Assembly (NCBI GenBank): GCA_963820395.1
Contig: CAWGAE010000007.1
Location: forward strand, 186,001-250,000
From: DATFVJ01 sp963820395
GTDB taxonomy: Bacteria; Actinomycetota; Actinomycetes; Streptosporangiales; Streptosporangiaceae
DNA length: 64,000 bases
Reading direction: 5' to 3'
This document shows, piece after piece, positions 15,498-24,579 of this stretch. The notes beneath the pieces were generated by a model. It worked only from the letters and a program-made list of their open reading frames with translations, had not been told where the DNA came from and searched no databases. Position numbers and translations under genes: made by a program. Each line of letters opens with the position of its first letter. Positions within the stretch are counted from its first letter, which is position 1.

Positions 15498-16899
15498 CCC
15501 TCTCGCCCGGTATCGATCGGTCGGGCAGGCCGGCCCTGACGCCCCGCACGTGCTGATCGCTGGTGCGGGTTTCGTCGGCTTCCACTGTGCCCGGGAACTC
15601 GAGCGACGGTTGCGTCCCGGCGAAGCGCGAGTGACGCTGGCCAGCCCGACGGACTACATGCTCTACAGCCCCCTGCTGCCGCATGTCGCCGCCGGCATCC
15701 TCACCCCGGCGGACGTGGCGGTATCTCTGCGCCGCTCGTTGCACAGCACGCTGCGGGCGCCGTGCTCGATCGTCGGTGTGGATCTCGACAGCCGGGTCTG
15801 CGTCGCCCGCACGATCCTCGGCGAAGAGCACGCGGTGCGCTGGGACCGGCTCGTACTGTGTCCGGGCGCCGTGACCCGCACGTTCTCCATTCCCGGGCTG
15901 GAGCATTATGGCCGCGGCATGAAGACCCTCGCCGAGGCGACGTAACTGCACGAACACGTGCTCGCCGAACTGGAGTTGGGCAATACCGTCTCCGCCGAGC
16001 AGCGGCGCGCGGCCCACTGCACCTTCGTCGTGGTGGGAGCCGGCTATGCCGGCGCCGAGACCGCCGCCACCCTGCATGCCTTCACCGGCCACGCACTACG
16101 CCGCTTCCTCAACCTTCGCCCGCGGGACTTGCGCTGGATCCTGGTCGATGTCGCACCGCACGTGCTCCCCGAGCTCGGCGCACACCTGGGCGACGAGGCG
16201 CTGAGGATGCTGCGGGGTCGAGGTATCGACGTGCGGCTCGCCACCAGTGTGACCGACGTCAGCGCGGACAGCGTGACCCTCTCGGACGGGCAGACGCTGC
16301 CGTGCCGCACGCTCGTGTGGACTGCAGGGGTCGCCGCCAACCCGTTGCTGGGCACCCTTGGATTGGAGACCGGGCGGGCCGGGCGGCTCGTGGTCTCCCC
16401 ACAGCTGCAGGTACCTCAGCGGCCAGAGGTGTTCGCTGCAGGCGACGCGGCCGCCGTGCCCGACCTGGCCAAGCCGGCTGGCGCGATCACCCCGCCCACC
16501 GCGCAGCACGCGCAGCGCCAGGGCGTCGTGCTGGCCCGCAACGTGATCCGCTCGCTGCACGGCGAAGCCACGCAACCCTATCGGCACCGCGACCTCGGCC
16601 TGGTCGTCGACCTCGGCGGTACTCGCTCGGTGGCCCGTCCGCTGGGCCGCAACCTGAGCGGGCTGCCCGCCCAAGTGGTTACCCGCGGCTATCACCTCAC
16701 AGCCCTGCCCACGATGCGAGCCCGGGCCAAGGCCGCGACGGACTGGCTGGTGCACGCGAGCCTCGGCGAGGACTTCATCCGGGTGGGCCTGCTGGACGAA
16801 GCACGAGGCACCGTCGGCGACCTGGCGGGCCGGGTCGAGTATCTCTCGGCCGAAGCCACCCGCGCGGTCGTAGAAGACCTACCGCCGACGCCGAGCTGA
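15478..16899 (+). pseudogene. Type II NADH dehydrogenase-like FAD/NAD(P) oxidoreductase with in-frame stop
   Basis: From GTG 15478. The FAD-binding N-terminus is HVLIAGAGFVGFHCARELER; the middle has PTDYMLYSPLLPHVAAGIL and DRLVLCPGAVTR. A TAA at 15943-15945 interrupts EAT*LHEHVL where Tyr is expected, a single-base change. The frame then continues to 16899 with the NADH-binding CTFVVVGAGYAGAETAATLH, LPCRTLVWTAGVAANPL and VFAAGDAAAVPDL. Apart from the stop, the roughly 470-residue protein is intact. NDH-2 transfers electrons from NADH to quinone without proton pumping. A second, ruined copy lies at 23626-24518. Confidence 0.82.
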
Positions 16900-17128
16900 T
16901 CGTCACCTTTGACCCAGACATCCCGCCATCAACGGAGCAGGGAGTTTCTGACGCCTTTGTGCGACAGCCACCAGGGAAAACGGTATCCGCGCGTGATGAC
17001 ATCCGATCGCAGCGCTGGGGCACTCAACTGCCGTTGACAGGCGCAGCGGGCTGCGTCATGATCGGGGCATGGCGCGCTAGCGCGTGGACCGGTGACGTCG
17101 TGCGTCGATCGTCGGCTACGGCAGGAGC

Positions 17129-18529
17129 GTGAACCTGTTGGGTAGCGTCGCGCGCGGGTCGGTGGCCGCGCAGTCCGAGAACACGCGGAGCCTGCCGCTG
17201 CTCGGGAGGGGCATGCTGCTGCTGTTCGTCGCGCTGGTCTGCTGCTTTACGGCATGGGGGGTTGCCCAGGACTTGACCACGCCGATGGTTGCGGGCTTTA
17301 AGCGCATCTTCGCGATGAGCACGTTTCAGGCGTCGCTGGTGCAGCTCGCGTACTTCGGCGCCTACTTCCTGCTGGCGTTGCCGGCGGCGTTCATTAATAA
17401 GCGCTTCGGTTACAAGACGGGCATTCTGACTGGTCTGGTGCTTGCGGCTCTTGGCGCTTTCCTGTTCTTCCCGGCGAGTAAGATCATGACGTACGAGGCG
17501 TTCCTGGTCGCCCTGTTCGCGCTGGCGGCGGGCTGCTCGATTCTCGAGACGTCCGCGAACCCATACGTGATGTCGCTCGGTCCGGAGAGCACTGCGACGC
17601 GGCGTTTAAACCTTGCCCAGGCGTTTAACCCGGTCGGCACGAATATCGGCGTGCTGCTCGCTTCGACGCTGATCCTGCCCAAGCTCGCCGACCCGGTCGA
17701 CACCTCGTCGCTGACGCCGGCCCAGCTGCACACGATCCGTGCGGGTGAGCTCGGGGCGGTGATGGGCCCCTACCTCGGTCTGTCGTTTGTGTTGATTCTC
17801 GTCGCCGTCCTCATCGCTAGCCAAAAGGCTCCGCCGATCGTCGAGGAGTTCCCTGATGCCGGCCCGCGCGAGGGCGGCATGCGCGAGCTGTTCGGCGTGC
17901 TGTGGCGCACCAAGCGTTACCGGTTCGGCGTGGTCGCACAGTTCATGAACGTGGCTGCGCAGGTGTGCTCGTGGACGTATCTGATTCAGTACGTGGGGCA
18001 GGCGCTCGGCGGCAGTCTCGCGAAGGGCGGCGCCTACCTCCAGGTCAGCCTGCTGATCTTCCTGGTATCGCGCTTTCTTATGACCTGGGTCATCGGGCGC
18101 ATCCGCGCGACCAAGGTGCTCGCGGCGCTCGCCTTTTTGGCCGTGCTGTTGTGTGTGTTCGCGATGTCGAGCCCAAACCAGGCCGGCGTGTTCGCCGTCG
18201 TCGGGCTGTCCTTCTGCCTGTCGCTGATGTTCCCGACGATCTACGGGGTCGCCCTCACGGGCCTTGGGCCAGCAACGAAGTTCGGTGCGGCCGGCCTCGT
18301 CATGGCGATCGTCGGTGGGGCCATCATGCCGCTGGTCCAGGGCAAGCTCTTGGACGCGACGAGCCCGGCGTTCTCGTTCATCGTCCCGGGCTTCTGCTTC
18401 GCAGTCGTCGGGCTTTACGCGCTGTATGACCTGAAGGCCCCGCCGACCGTGATCAGGGGCAAGGCCGTCGGCGACGCGGGCCCGGCAAGCCTCACCGGAC
18501 CCGCGAAACCCGCCGAGGGCGCGGCGTGA
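17129..18529 (+). CDS. FucP-like MFS sugar:H+ symporter
   Basis: 466 residues with about 12 membrane helices. Family-like segments are LTTPMVAGFKRIFAMSTFQA, QLAYFGAYFLLALPAAFINK, FGYKTGILTGLVLAALGAFL, ETSANPYVMSLGPESTATRR and LNLAQAFNPVGTNIGVLLAS, the signature of the L-fucose permease group of the major facilitator superfamily. The substrate (fucose, glucose/galactose or other) cannot be fixed from sequence. AGGAG sits very close to GTG 17129, so a start a few codons downstream is possible. It overlaps the binding-protein gene by four bases (GTGA), indicating an operon. Confidence 0.85.
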   Translation: MNLLGSVARGSVAAQSENTRSLPLLGRGMLLLFVALVCCFTAWGVAQDLTTPMVAGFKRIFAMSTFQASLVQLAYFGAYFLLALPAAFINKRFGYKTGILTGLVLAALGAFLFFPASKIMTYEAFLVALFALAAGCSILETSANPYVMSLGPESTATRRLNLAQAFNPVGTNIGVLLASTLILPKLADPVDTSSLTPAQLHTIRAGELGAVMGPYLGLSFVLILVAVLIASQKAPPIVEEFPDAGPREGGMRELFGVLWRTKRYRFGVVAQFMNVAAQVCSWTYLIQYVGQALGGSLAKGGAYLQVSLLIFLVSRFLMTWVIGRIRATKVLAALAFLAVLLCVFAMSSPNQAGVFAVVGLSFCLSLMFPTIYGVALTGLGPATKFGAAGLVMAIVGGAIMPLVQGKLLDATSPAFSFIVPGFCFAVVGLYALYDLKAPPTVIRGKAVGDAGPASLTGPAKPAEGAA

Positions 18530-19812
18530 GCGTCCGGTGGTGCGCTACCGCGGCTGTGGCAGCCATCGCGCTGGCATTGAGCGCGTGCGGCGGCGAGACG
18601 CCGACCAGCGCCACAACAAGCACCAAGCGGCTCGAGGTCGTGTCCTGGTGGACATCAGGGTCCGAGGCGGCGGCCCTGCGGGTTCTGTTCGCCACGTTTG
18701 GTAGGTCGAACCCGGGCGTCAGGGCCATAAACGCCGCGGTCCCCGGCGGCGCCGGCTCCAACGCAATCGTCGAGCTCGCCAAACGCCTGCAACACCACGA
18801 CCCGCCCGACGTCTGGCAGACGTTCGCCGGCACGCCGGTCCAGGCCTATGCGAGCACGGGTGTGGTCCGCAGCGTCGGATCGATCTTCGCCCGCGAGGGT
18901 CTGCGCGCGAGGATGAATCCCACGATCCTCAAGGCCCTGATGCACGACGGCCGGCCCTCCGGTGTCCCGACCGGCGCGCACCGCAGCAACGTCCTGTGGT
19001 TCAACAAAAAGGTGCTCGAGCACGCCGGCGTCAGCCCTCCGTCGAGCGGCTACACGCTCGCGGCGTTCCTCGCCGATCTCGAGAAGGTCAAGGCCTCTGG
19101 GGGAACGCCGCTGTGCCTCGGCGGCAGGGATCCCTTCACCAAGGTCGAGCTGTTCGAGAACACGCTGCTAAGCGTGATCGGGACGCGCGGCTGGAACGAC
19201 ATGGTCAGCGACAACCTCGACTGGCGCAGCGGCCAGGTGCGGACGGCTCTCGAGCGCTTCGGCGCCATGCTCGGCTACGCCGACCCGAACGCGAACCGGC
19301 TGACCTGGGACCAGGCGACGAGGAAGCTCGCGTCCGGCGGATGTGCCTTTGAGTCCATGAACGACTCGGCCTTCGGCGAGCTCGTCGCCGACGGCGCGCA
19401 CGAGGGCGAGGACTTCGGGGCGATCCCGTTCCCCGGCACCGACGACAGCTTCCTCGCGGTCGTCGACGTCTTCGTCGCCGCGGCGAAGGCGAAGGATGCC
19501 AAGAACGCGCTCGCGTTCCTCAGCGGCATCGAGCAACCCGCCACGCAGCTCGCGTTCAGCAGGGCGAAGGGGTCGATACCAGTTGTCCGCGACGTCAACG
19601 TCTCCTCGCTTCCGGCCTACCAGCGGCAATCCTCGAAGGCCTTCTGGACATCGCCGGTGCTCCTTTCGATCGCGCACGGCGAAGCGCTGAGCCCGCAGTT
19701 CGAGGAGGGTCTCTACAACGCGGTGTCGGATTACGTGCGCACGCGGAGTCCTAAGGCATTCGCGGCTGATCTCGACACCGCGGTCTACAACGCCCGCATC
19801 CCCCAGCGCTGA
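18526..19812 (+). CDS. Extracellular sugar-binding lipoprotein (ABC type)
   Basis: 428 residues. A lipoprotein signal is clear: AAVAAIALALSACGG with the lipobox LSAC. The mature protein is a solute-binding protein 1 fold (RLEVVSWWTSGSEAAALRVL, IVELAKRLQHHDPPDVWQTF, GVPTGAHRSNVLWFNKKVLE, CAFESMNDSAF). It would capture a carbohydrate outside the membrane. No permease or ATPase genes of an ABC transporter are nearby, only the MFS permease upstream and the kinase downstream, so its partner is unknown. The protein is complete. Confidence 0.85.
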   Translation: MSVRWCATAAVAAIALALSACGGETPTSATTSTKRLEVVSWWTSGSEAAALRVLFATFGRSNPGVRAINAAVPGGAGSNAIVELAKRLQHHDPPDVWQTFAGTPVQAYASTGVVRSVGSIFAREGLRARMNPTILKALMHDGRPSGVPTGAHRSNVLWFNKKVLEHAGVSPPSSGYTLAAFLADLEKVKASGGTPLCLGGRDPFTKVELFENTLLSVIGTRGWNDMVSDNLDWRSGQVRTALERFGAMLGYADPNANRLTWDQATRKLASGGCAFESMNDSAFGELVADGAHEGEDFGAIPFPGTDDSFLAVVDVFVAAAKAKDAKNALAFLSGIEQPATQLAFSRAKGSIPVVRDVNVSSLPAYQRQSSKAFWTSPVLLSIAHGEALSPQFEEGLYNAVSDYVRTRSPKAFAADLDTAVYNARIPQR

Positions 19813-20146
19813 TCCTGTACCAGGGTGTCCCAAGGCACGCCCGGCGCCGCGATCGTAGCGGCGGATTGTCGTCCCCGCACAGGATCATGGGGCTATTTCG
19901 TGGCGGCGGCTTCCATCAAGCAGGCGCAGGCCCGCGGGCTCGCGCAGAAAGTCCTCGGTTGCAGGACTGGTGCAATGCGCTCGCTCAGGTGCGCTGCAGC
20001 GAAACATCTCCAGCAGCACCCAGCTATCCGTCGGTTCTTGTTGCAGGCCCGCGAGTCGTCGAGTTAAGGTGGCGCATGCCGCTGGGCGTGTCGCGACTCG
20101 TCGTGTCCGCGGAGCTGCCTCGATCCGATCGCGTAAGGTGATGGGG
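19813..20146. other. Gap before the sugar kinase gene
   Basis: No convincing gene. Small frames on both strands lack ribosome-binding sites and domains. It may hold the kinase promoter. Confidence 0.3.
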
Positions 20147-21088
20147 ATGTTCGTCGTCGTCGGGGAGGCGCTGGCTGATCTGGTCGGCGAACGCGGTGGC
20201 CGGACGCTGGCCGTGTATCCCGGTGGAAGCCCCGCGAACGTGGCGCTCGGCCTGGCCCGGCTGGGCAGCCCCGTAACGCTCAAGACGCGCCTGGGGCGCG
20301 ATGCGCTCGGGGCGGTGATCCGGGAGCATCTGGAGGCCAGTGGCGTCCGGGTCGACGCCGGCCCCGACGAGGCGCAGGCGTCGACGAGTCTGGCGATCGC
20401 GAGCGTCGCGGACGGGATCGCCTCCTATGACTTCCGGATCGACTGGGACGTGCCTACCTTGGCGCCGCTTCCGACCGAGGCGCGCTGCATGCACACCGGT
20501 TCGTTGGCCACGGTGCTGCCGCCGGGCCGCGCGCACGTCGTTGACCTCATGCAGCGCGAGCACGAGCGCGGCCACGTGACGGTGTCCTACGATCCCAACG
20601 TGCGACCGGCGCTGATCGGAGCAGCGGCGCGGGCGCGGGCGGATGTCGAGCGTCTCGTTGCCCTGTCCGACGTCGTCAAAGTAAGCGACGACGACCTGCA
20701 CTGGCTCTACCCCGACCGTTCAGACGAGGACGTGGCGTGCGACTGGCTCGGGCGGGGGCCCGCGCTCGTCGTCGTCACCCGCGGCGACGCGGGCGTCTAC
20801 GCGATCTCCGCGCGCGGCGAGCTGCGCCGCCCGGCGATGGCGGTCGACCTCGTGGACACCATCGGCGCGGGCGATTCCTTCACCGCCGGCCTGCTCGACG
20901 GGCTGCGCCGCGCCGACCTGCTCGGAGCCGCGCGGGGCGACGCGCTCGCCGCGATCGATGAGGCGACGCTGGCCGGCGTCGTCGCCGAGGCGGCTTTGGT
21001 CGCCGCGATCACCTGCTCGCGACCGGGCGCCGACCCGCCCACCCGTGCCGAGGTTGACGCGGCCTCCACGGCCAGGCGACCGGCATGA
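20147..21088 (+). CDS. PfkB-family carbohydrate kinase (fructokinase/ribokinase-like)
   Basis: 313 residues. ATG 20147 is chosen because AAGG lies eight bases upstream; ATG 20141 is too close. The N-terminus has FVVVGEALADLVG and the glycine-rich VYPGGSPANVALGLARLG. The C-terminal PfkB signature is DLVDTIGAGDSFTAGLLDGL, with the catalytic Asp in GAGD. Other conserved parts: TVSYDPNVRPALI and LVVVTRGDAGVYAI. It phosphorylates a sugar with ATP. With the FucP-like permease and binding protein it forms a small sugar-use module. Confidence 0.88.
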   Translation: MFVVVGEALADLVGERGGRTLAVYPGGSPANVALGLARLGSPVTLKTRLGRDALGAVIREHLEASGVRVDAGPDEAQASTSLAIASVADGIASYDFRIDWDVPTLAPLPTEARCMHTGSLATVLPPGRAHVVDLMQREHERGHVTVSYDPNVRPALIGAAARARADVERLVALSDVVKVSDDDLHWLYPDRSDEDVACDWLGRGPALVVVTRGDAGVYAISARGELRRPAMAVDLVDTIGAGDSFTAGLLDGLRRADLLGAARGDALAAIDEATLAGVVAEAALVAAITCSRPGADPPTRAEVDAASTARRPA

Positions 21089-21626
21089 CGCCGAACGCGC
21101 TGAGCATCCATCGATCCAGAGCTTCATGCGCTCGATCGGGCTCGGGTGCATCACGTAAACACATGGGGTGAGACCAGCAGCCCCGACGGACGGGGCGAGC
21201 GTCGCTCCTTCTGGTGCGGGGGAGCAGCGCCGACGGCGACGGTGAAGACAGCCGCAATCGGCTACAAGCGACAGCGCAGACCCGCGCGCCGGGCACTATC
21301 CTCACCTGGCCGGTGCATGCTGGCAGTGACACGTTAAGAGCTGGCCAAGCGTTACGTACCCGCCTCACTGGTCGAGCCGGGCGCCACCGCGACGGAGCGG
21401 AGATGGACCCGCCTGGGACACTTCGCCGGGGGCTGGCCAGGCTGGTTCCGATACTGAAGTATCGGAAGTAAACTCCCGGTATGACTTCCGATACTCCGAC
21501 CGAGCCGGACCTCAGAAGGCGGGAACGGCTTCCGATACTTCGGGACTGACCGGGTCGGCCCCGCGTACCGGGTCCGGCCGGCCGCGGGGAGCTGCCCCGA
21601 CCTCGCTGCCGGAACCGGTTGCTGCG
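21089..21626. other. Intergenic region upstream of the integrase
   Basis: No confident gene. It contains the repeated 10-mer TTCCGATACT described separately. A 22-codon frame (ATG 21481, MTSDTPTEPDLRRRE, stop after ILRD) begins next to the palindrome and could be a leader peptide or chance. Confidence 0.35.
21446..21539. repeat. TTCCGATACT repeats: a palindrome plus two direct copies
   Basis: TTCCGATACT (21446-21455) and its inverse AGTATCGGAA (21458-21467) form a near-perfect palindrome with a two-base spacer. Further direct copies are at 21486-21495 and 21530-21539. Four copies within 94 bases just upstream of the integrase gene fit a repressor operator array or integrase/excisionase arm sites. 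Confidence 0.7.
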
Positions 21627-22738
21627 GTGTTCGACGCCTACGCCGAGCAGGTGTCCCGGCCCGGCGGCCCGCTAGACGGTGACACGATCCGGGTCTACCT
21701 CTCCCGGGTCGGCCAGTACCTGGCCTGGCTCGTCGGCGCACTCGAGTCCGGCGCCGTCGGCGGCGACCCGCTCACCGGGCCGGCCGCCCGGGAATGGGCG
21801 GTGCGCGACTACCGCACCCACCTGCTCACCGTGGCCAGGCGCAAGCCCGCCACGGTCAACGCGCACCTGACTGCGGTCGACGACTTCTACCGCCGCCGCG
21901 GCCTTGGCCCGGCCGCCGTACGACGCGAAGACCTGCCCAAGGCGGCGCCTCGCGCCCTGGACAAGCGGGCCCAGCTGCGCTGGCTGCGCGAGGCCGAACT
22001 CGCCGCCCCCCGCGACCGGGCGCTGGCCCTGGTCGGCTGCTACGCCGGTACCCGCATCGCCGAGACCGTCGCCCTCGACCTCGACGACGTCCATCTCTCC
22101 GCCCGGAAGGGGCACCTGATCATCCGGTACGGCAAGGGCGGCAAGTACCGGGAGGTCCCACTCCACCCGGTCCTGCGGACCGGGCTGGAGAACTGGCTGA
22201 CCGCCCGGCCCGGTTGGCCCGGCGCCGATACCTCACCGGCGGTGTTCCTCAACCGTCGCAGCGACCGGCTCTCGACGCGCGGTGCCTACGGAGTGCTCGC
22301 AGCACTGGCCGAGACCGGCGGCCTCGACGTCGGCCGCGACGCCGATTTCACCCCGCACGTCCTGCGCCACACCGCCGTTATCTGTACTGCCCTCGCCGTC
22401 CGAGGCACGGCGAAATCCAGGGTTGGTCGGATCGTGCCTCACAGATATCCGCGACTCCGTGAGCGACGTACGGCAGCGCCAGGACCAGGGTCTTTTCTCT
22501 TCGCTGCGCTCTTTGGCCTTAGGTGGCTCACGTGCCTCACTCTCTGAAACAGCCCCTGACCAGGTCTCTTTCAAGATCAAGTACAGATAACAGCCGACAC
22601 AACCATGACCCGATCCGGGATCGACATCGTGCTCGTCGCCGAGATCCTCGGACACTCCATCGAGACCGCCCGCCGCTACTCCCTGCCCACCCACCACGAC
22701 CGCCAAGCCGCGATCGAACACCTCACCACCGATCAGTA
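21627..22738 (+). pseudogene. Tyrosine recombinase (integrase) interrupted by a small insertion element
   Basis: The N-terminal SAM-like domain (TIRVYLSRVGQYLAWLVGAL, TVNAHLTAVDDFYRRRGLG) and catalytic domain (LALVGCYAGTRIAETVALDL with the catalytic Arg; IIRYGKGGKYREVPLHPVL; FTPHVLRHTA with the HxxR pair) are intact up to 22376. A 215-base element follows, then the same frame family resumes: DTTMTRSGIDIVLVAEILGH, SIETARRYSLPTHHDRQ, with catalytic His and the Tyr nucleophile, ending at TAA 22738. Removing the element restores CACACCGCCGACACAACC without a gap. GTG 21627 is the first start; the N-terminus may extend upstream. Confidence 0.85.
22377..22591. mobile_element. 215-base MITE-like element inside the integrase gene
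   Basis: The ends are perfect 12-base inverted repeats: GTTATCTGTACT (22377-22388) and AGTACAGATAAC (22580-22591). It has no transposase. The integrase sequence matches on both sides, with a possible three-base duplication GCC (22374-22376 and 22593-22595). It is a non-autonomous insertion whose mobiliser is not in the window. Confidence 0.75.
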
Positions 22739-22927
22739 AATCCGGGCAGACAGGCCTCTCATGGCCGAGACTTACCTTGCGGCAGGGGTCACGGATAGGA
22801 GTTCGGGGCCTAGCTGGTGGAGCTCCCACCCGGTGTGGCGGGCGAATGGATCCCTGTCCGGAAGACTCGGGGCACCTCCCCCACCCCTCGTGCGCCGCAT
22901 TTCCGCACTTGTAGCCAGCGGCCCGCC

Positions 22928-23581
22928 GCAGATAACAGCCGGCTCCGACCGGCACGGCATCGGCCGATACCGCATGGTCGGCGAGCCGGGCCCGGAAACC
23001 TGGGTTGGCGAGCAGCCGGCCGCTGGCACCGCGACGAGCCGACCTTGGTAGCGGGCCGGATCGACCGTGATCACGCCGACCAGGTGGTTGTCAGTGATCA
23101 CTCCGGCGCCGGATATCCCCGCCCACGGCGAGCCATCTGGCCGGGCGGACGGCGATGCGGAGGCCACGTCGAGGTCAAGCCGGCCCTGCCGCAGCTGCCC
23201 GAGCGGGGCGAGGTGCCCGTACAGCAGGTGCGCGGCGTCCCGCATCCGGTCCGGCCGGGTGGACGCCCAAGGGAACCCAACCGCCGCGCACGGCACCGGA
23301 TCACTGCCGGTCAGCTCCCCCCAGCGCAGCACCGACTCCCCGGCCGGCGCCCGCCAGTGCTCGCCCTCGATCAGGATCAGCGCGGCGTCGGCGTCGGCGT
23401 CCTCCCACTCCACCCGTGCGGGCAGCCACCCGGTCACGCCGACCGGGCGGACCAGAAGTCGGCCGCCTGCCCTAGCCAGCGCCGGAGCGATCACATGGCG
23501 GGCGGTGAGCACCAGGCGATCGCTGAGCCGGTAACCCGAGCCGGAGCCCTCGCCGTCCGCCCCCGCCCCGCCGGGAGCCAC
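22928..23581 (-). pseudogene. Trypsin-like serine protease domain, frameshifted/truncated
   Basis: From GTG 23581: GSGYRLSDRLVLTARHVIAP carries the catalytic His, EDADADAALILIEGEH the Asp, and SPWAGISGAGVI the Ser in the GxSGA context. The next strand is NHLVGVITVDPARYQGRLVAV. After that the frame is lost; the expected RLLANPGFRARLADHAVSAD lies in another frame and ends at about 22928. Such protease domains commonly form the N-terminus of actinobacterial NB-ARC/TPR or effector-associated proteins, and the rest of such a protein is absent. Confidence 0.65.
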
Positions 23582-23625
23582 CGGCGGGTGCGTCGCAGGC
23601 CCCGGCCGCGCGGCTCAGGATAGTG

Positions 23626-24518
23626 ATGGGCGGTGCCGGTATCGCCGGGTATCACTGCCCGCGGCCTTGAGCGCCGGCTGCCGGCTGGGGCCGCAGAGAT
23701 CGTTATCGTTTCGCCGAACGGCTAAATGCCATACCTATCGCTGCTTGCCGAGGTCGGCTCGGGAATCGTCGATCCGCGGCACATTGCTGTATCGCTCAAC
23801 GCTGCGGCGTACGCGGCTTGCCCCTGGCTACGCTGTCGACGTCGATCTTGCCGGCCGCGCTGTCACCGTGGCCGATCCGGACGAGCAGCGACGGGAGATC
23901 GCCTGGGACCGGGTGGTGCTCGCGCCAGGCAGCGTGTCCCGCCCGGCGTTCCTGAGCACGCCAAAGGATTCAAGAACCTCGCCGAGGCCTTGTACCTGCG
24001 TGACCCACCTCCTCGCGCAGATGGAGCCGGCAGAGGCAAGCGACGACACCGCGCGGCGGCGCCCGGCGCACGTTCGTGGTGGCCGGCGCCGGCTATACCG
24101 GCACCGAGGCGGCCGCCCAGGGACAGCTGGTCACCCGGGCCGCACCGCGCCGCTACCACCGCGTCCGCCACGACGAGCTGCGCTGGCTGCTAGTCGACCG
24201 CGCGCCGGCCGTCCTGCCCGAGCCAGGCCAGCGGCTCGGCGGCCCGGCACTGCGTATCCTGCGGCATTGCGGGCTCGACGTCGGTCTGGAGACCGTCGGC
24301 TAAGAGGTCACCGGCACGTGGGTCCGGCTCTCGGACGGCACCACAGTGCCTACATCGTCGTTGACAAATTCCTTACCGTTCCTGGTCACCGGCACGTCTT
24401 CGCGGCGGACGACGCCGCCGCGGTGCCTGATCTCACGAAAGCCGGGCGTCTCGCCGATGACCGCCCAGTATGCGCAGCGGAGGGCAGCGCCGTGGCGCGC
24501 AATGTCGCCGCCACCTAG
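23626..24518 (+). pseudogene. Second type II NADH dehydrogenase copy, heavily decayed
   Basis: Pieces in several frames follow the order of the gene at 15478: GAGIAGYHC, YLSLLAEVGSGIVDPRHIAV (after a stop), DEQRREIAWDRVVLAPGSVS, the NADH site FVVAGAGYTGTEAAAQGQ, DELRWLLVDRAPAVLPEPGQ, a stop at 24301, then HRHVFAADDAAAVPDLTKAG and the end SAVARNVAAT. At least four shifts and two stops are present. It is an unmistakable pseudogene, paralogous to 15478-16899. Confidence 0.8.
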
Positions 24519-24532
24519 GGTTGAATGTTTAT

Positions 24533-24568
24533 GGGAGGAGTCATACAAACGGGAGGAGTCATATAAAA
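24533..24568 (+). repeat. Tandem 18-base repeat containing Shine-Dalgarno-like motifs
   Basis: GGGAGGAGTCATACAAAC (24533-24550) is followed directly by GGGAGGAGTCATATAAAA (24551-24568), then by the functional AAGGAGGG and the protoglobin ATG 24580. Each unit holds a GGAGGAG, giving three ribosome-binding-like motifs in a row. Confidence 0.7.
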
Positions 24569-24579
24569 AGGAGGGTTGG

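Noticed and set aside
15762..17132. 456-codon ORF overlapping the NDH-2 gene
   Set aside because: Arg/Pro/Ala-rich out-of-frame shadow of the NDH-2 coding sequence; the true frame has FAD and NAD motifs.
21446..21539. TTCCGATACT repeats considered as replication-origin iterons
   Set aside because: No replication initiator gene is adjacent; an integrase follows, so operator or arm sites are more likely.
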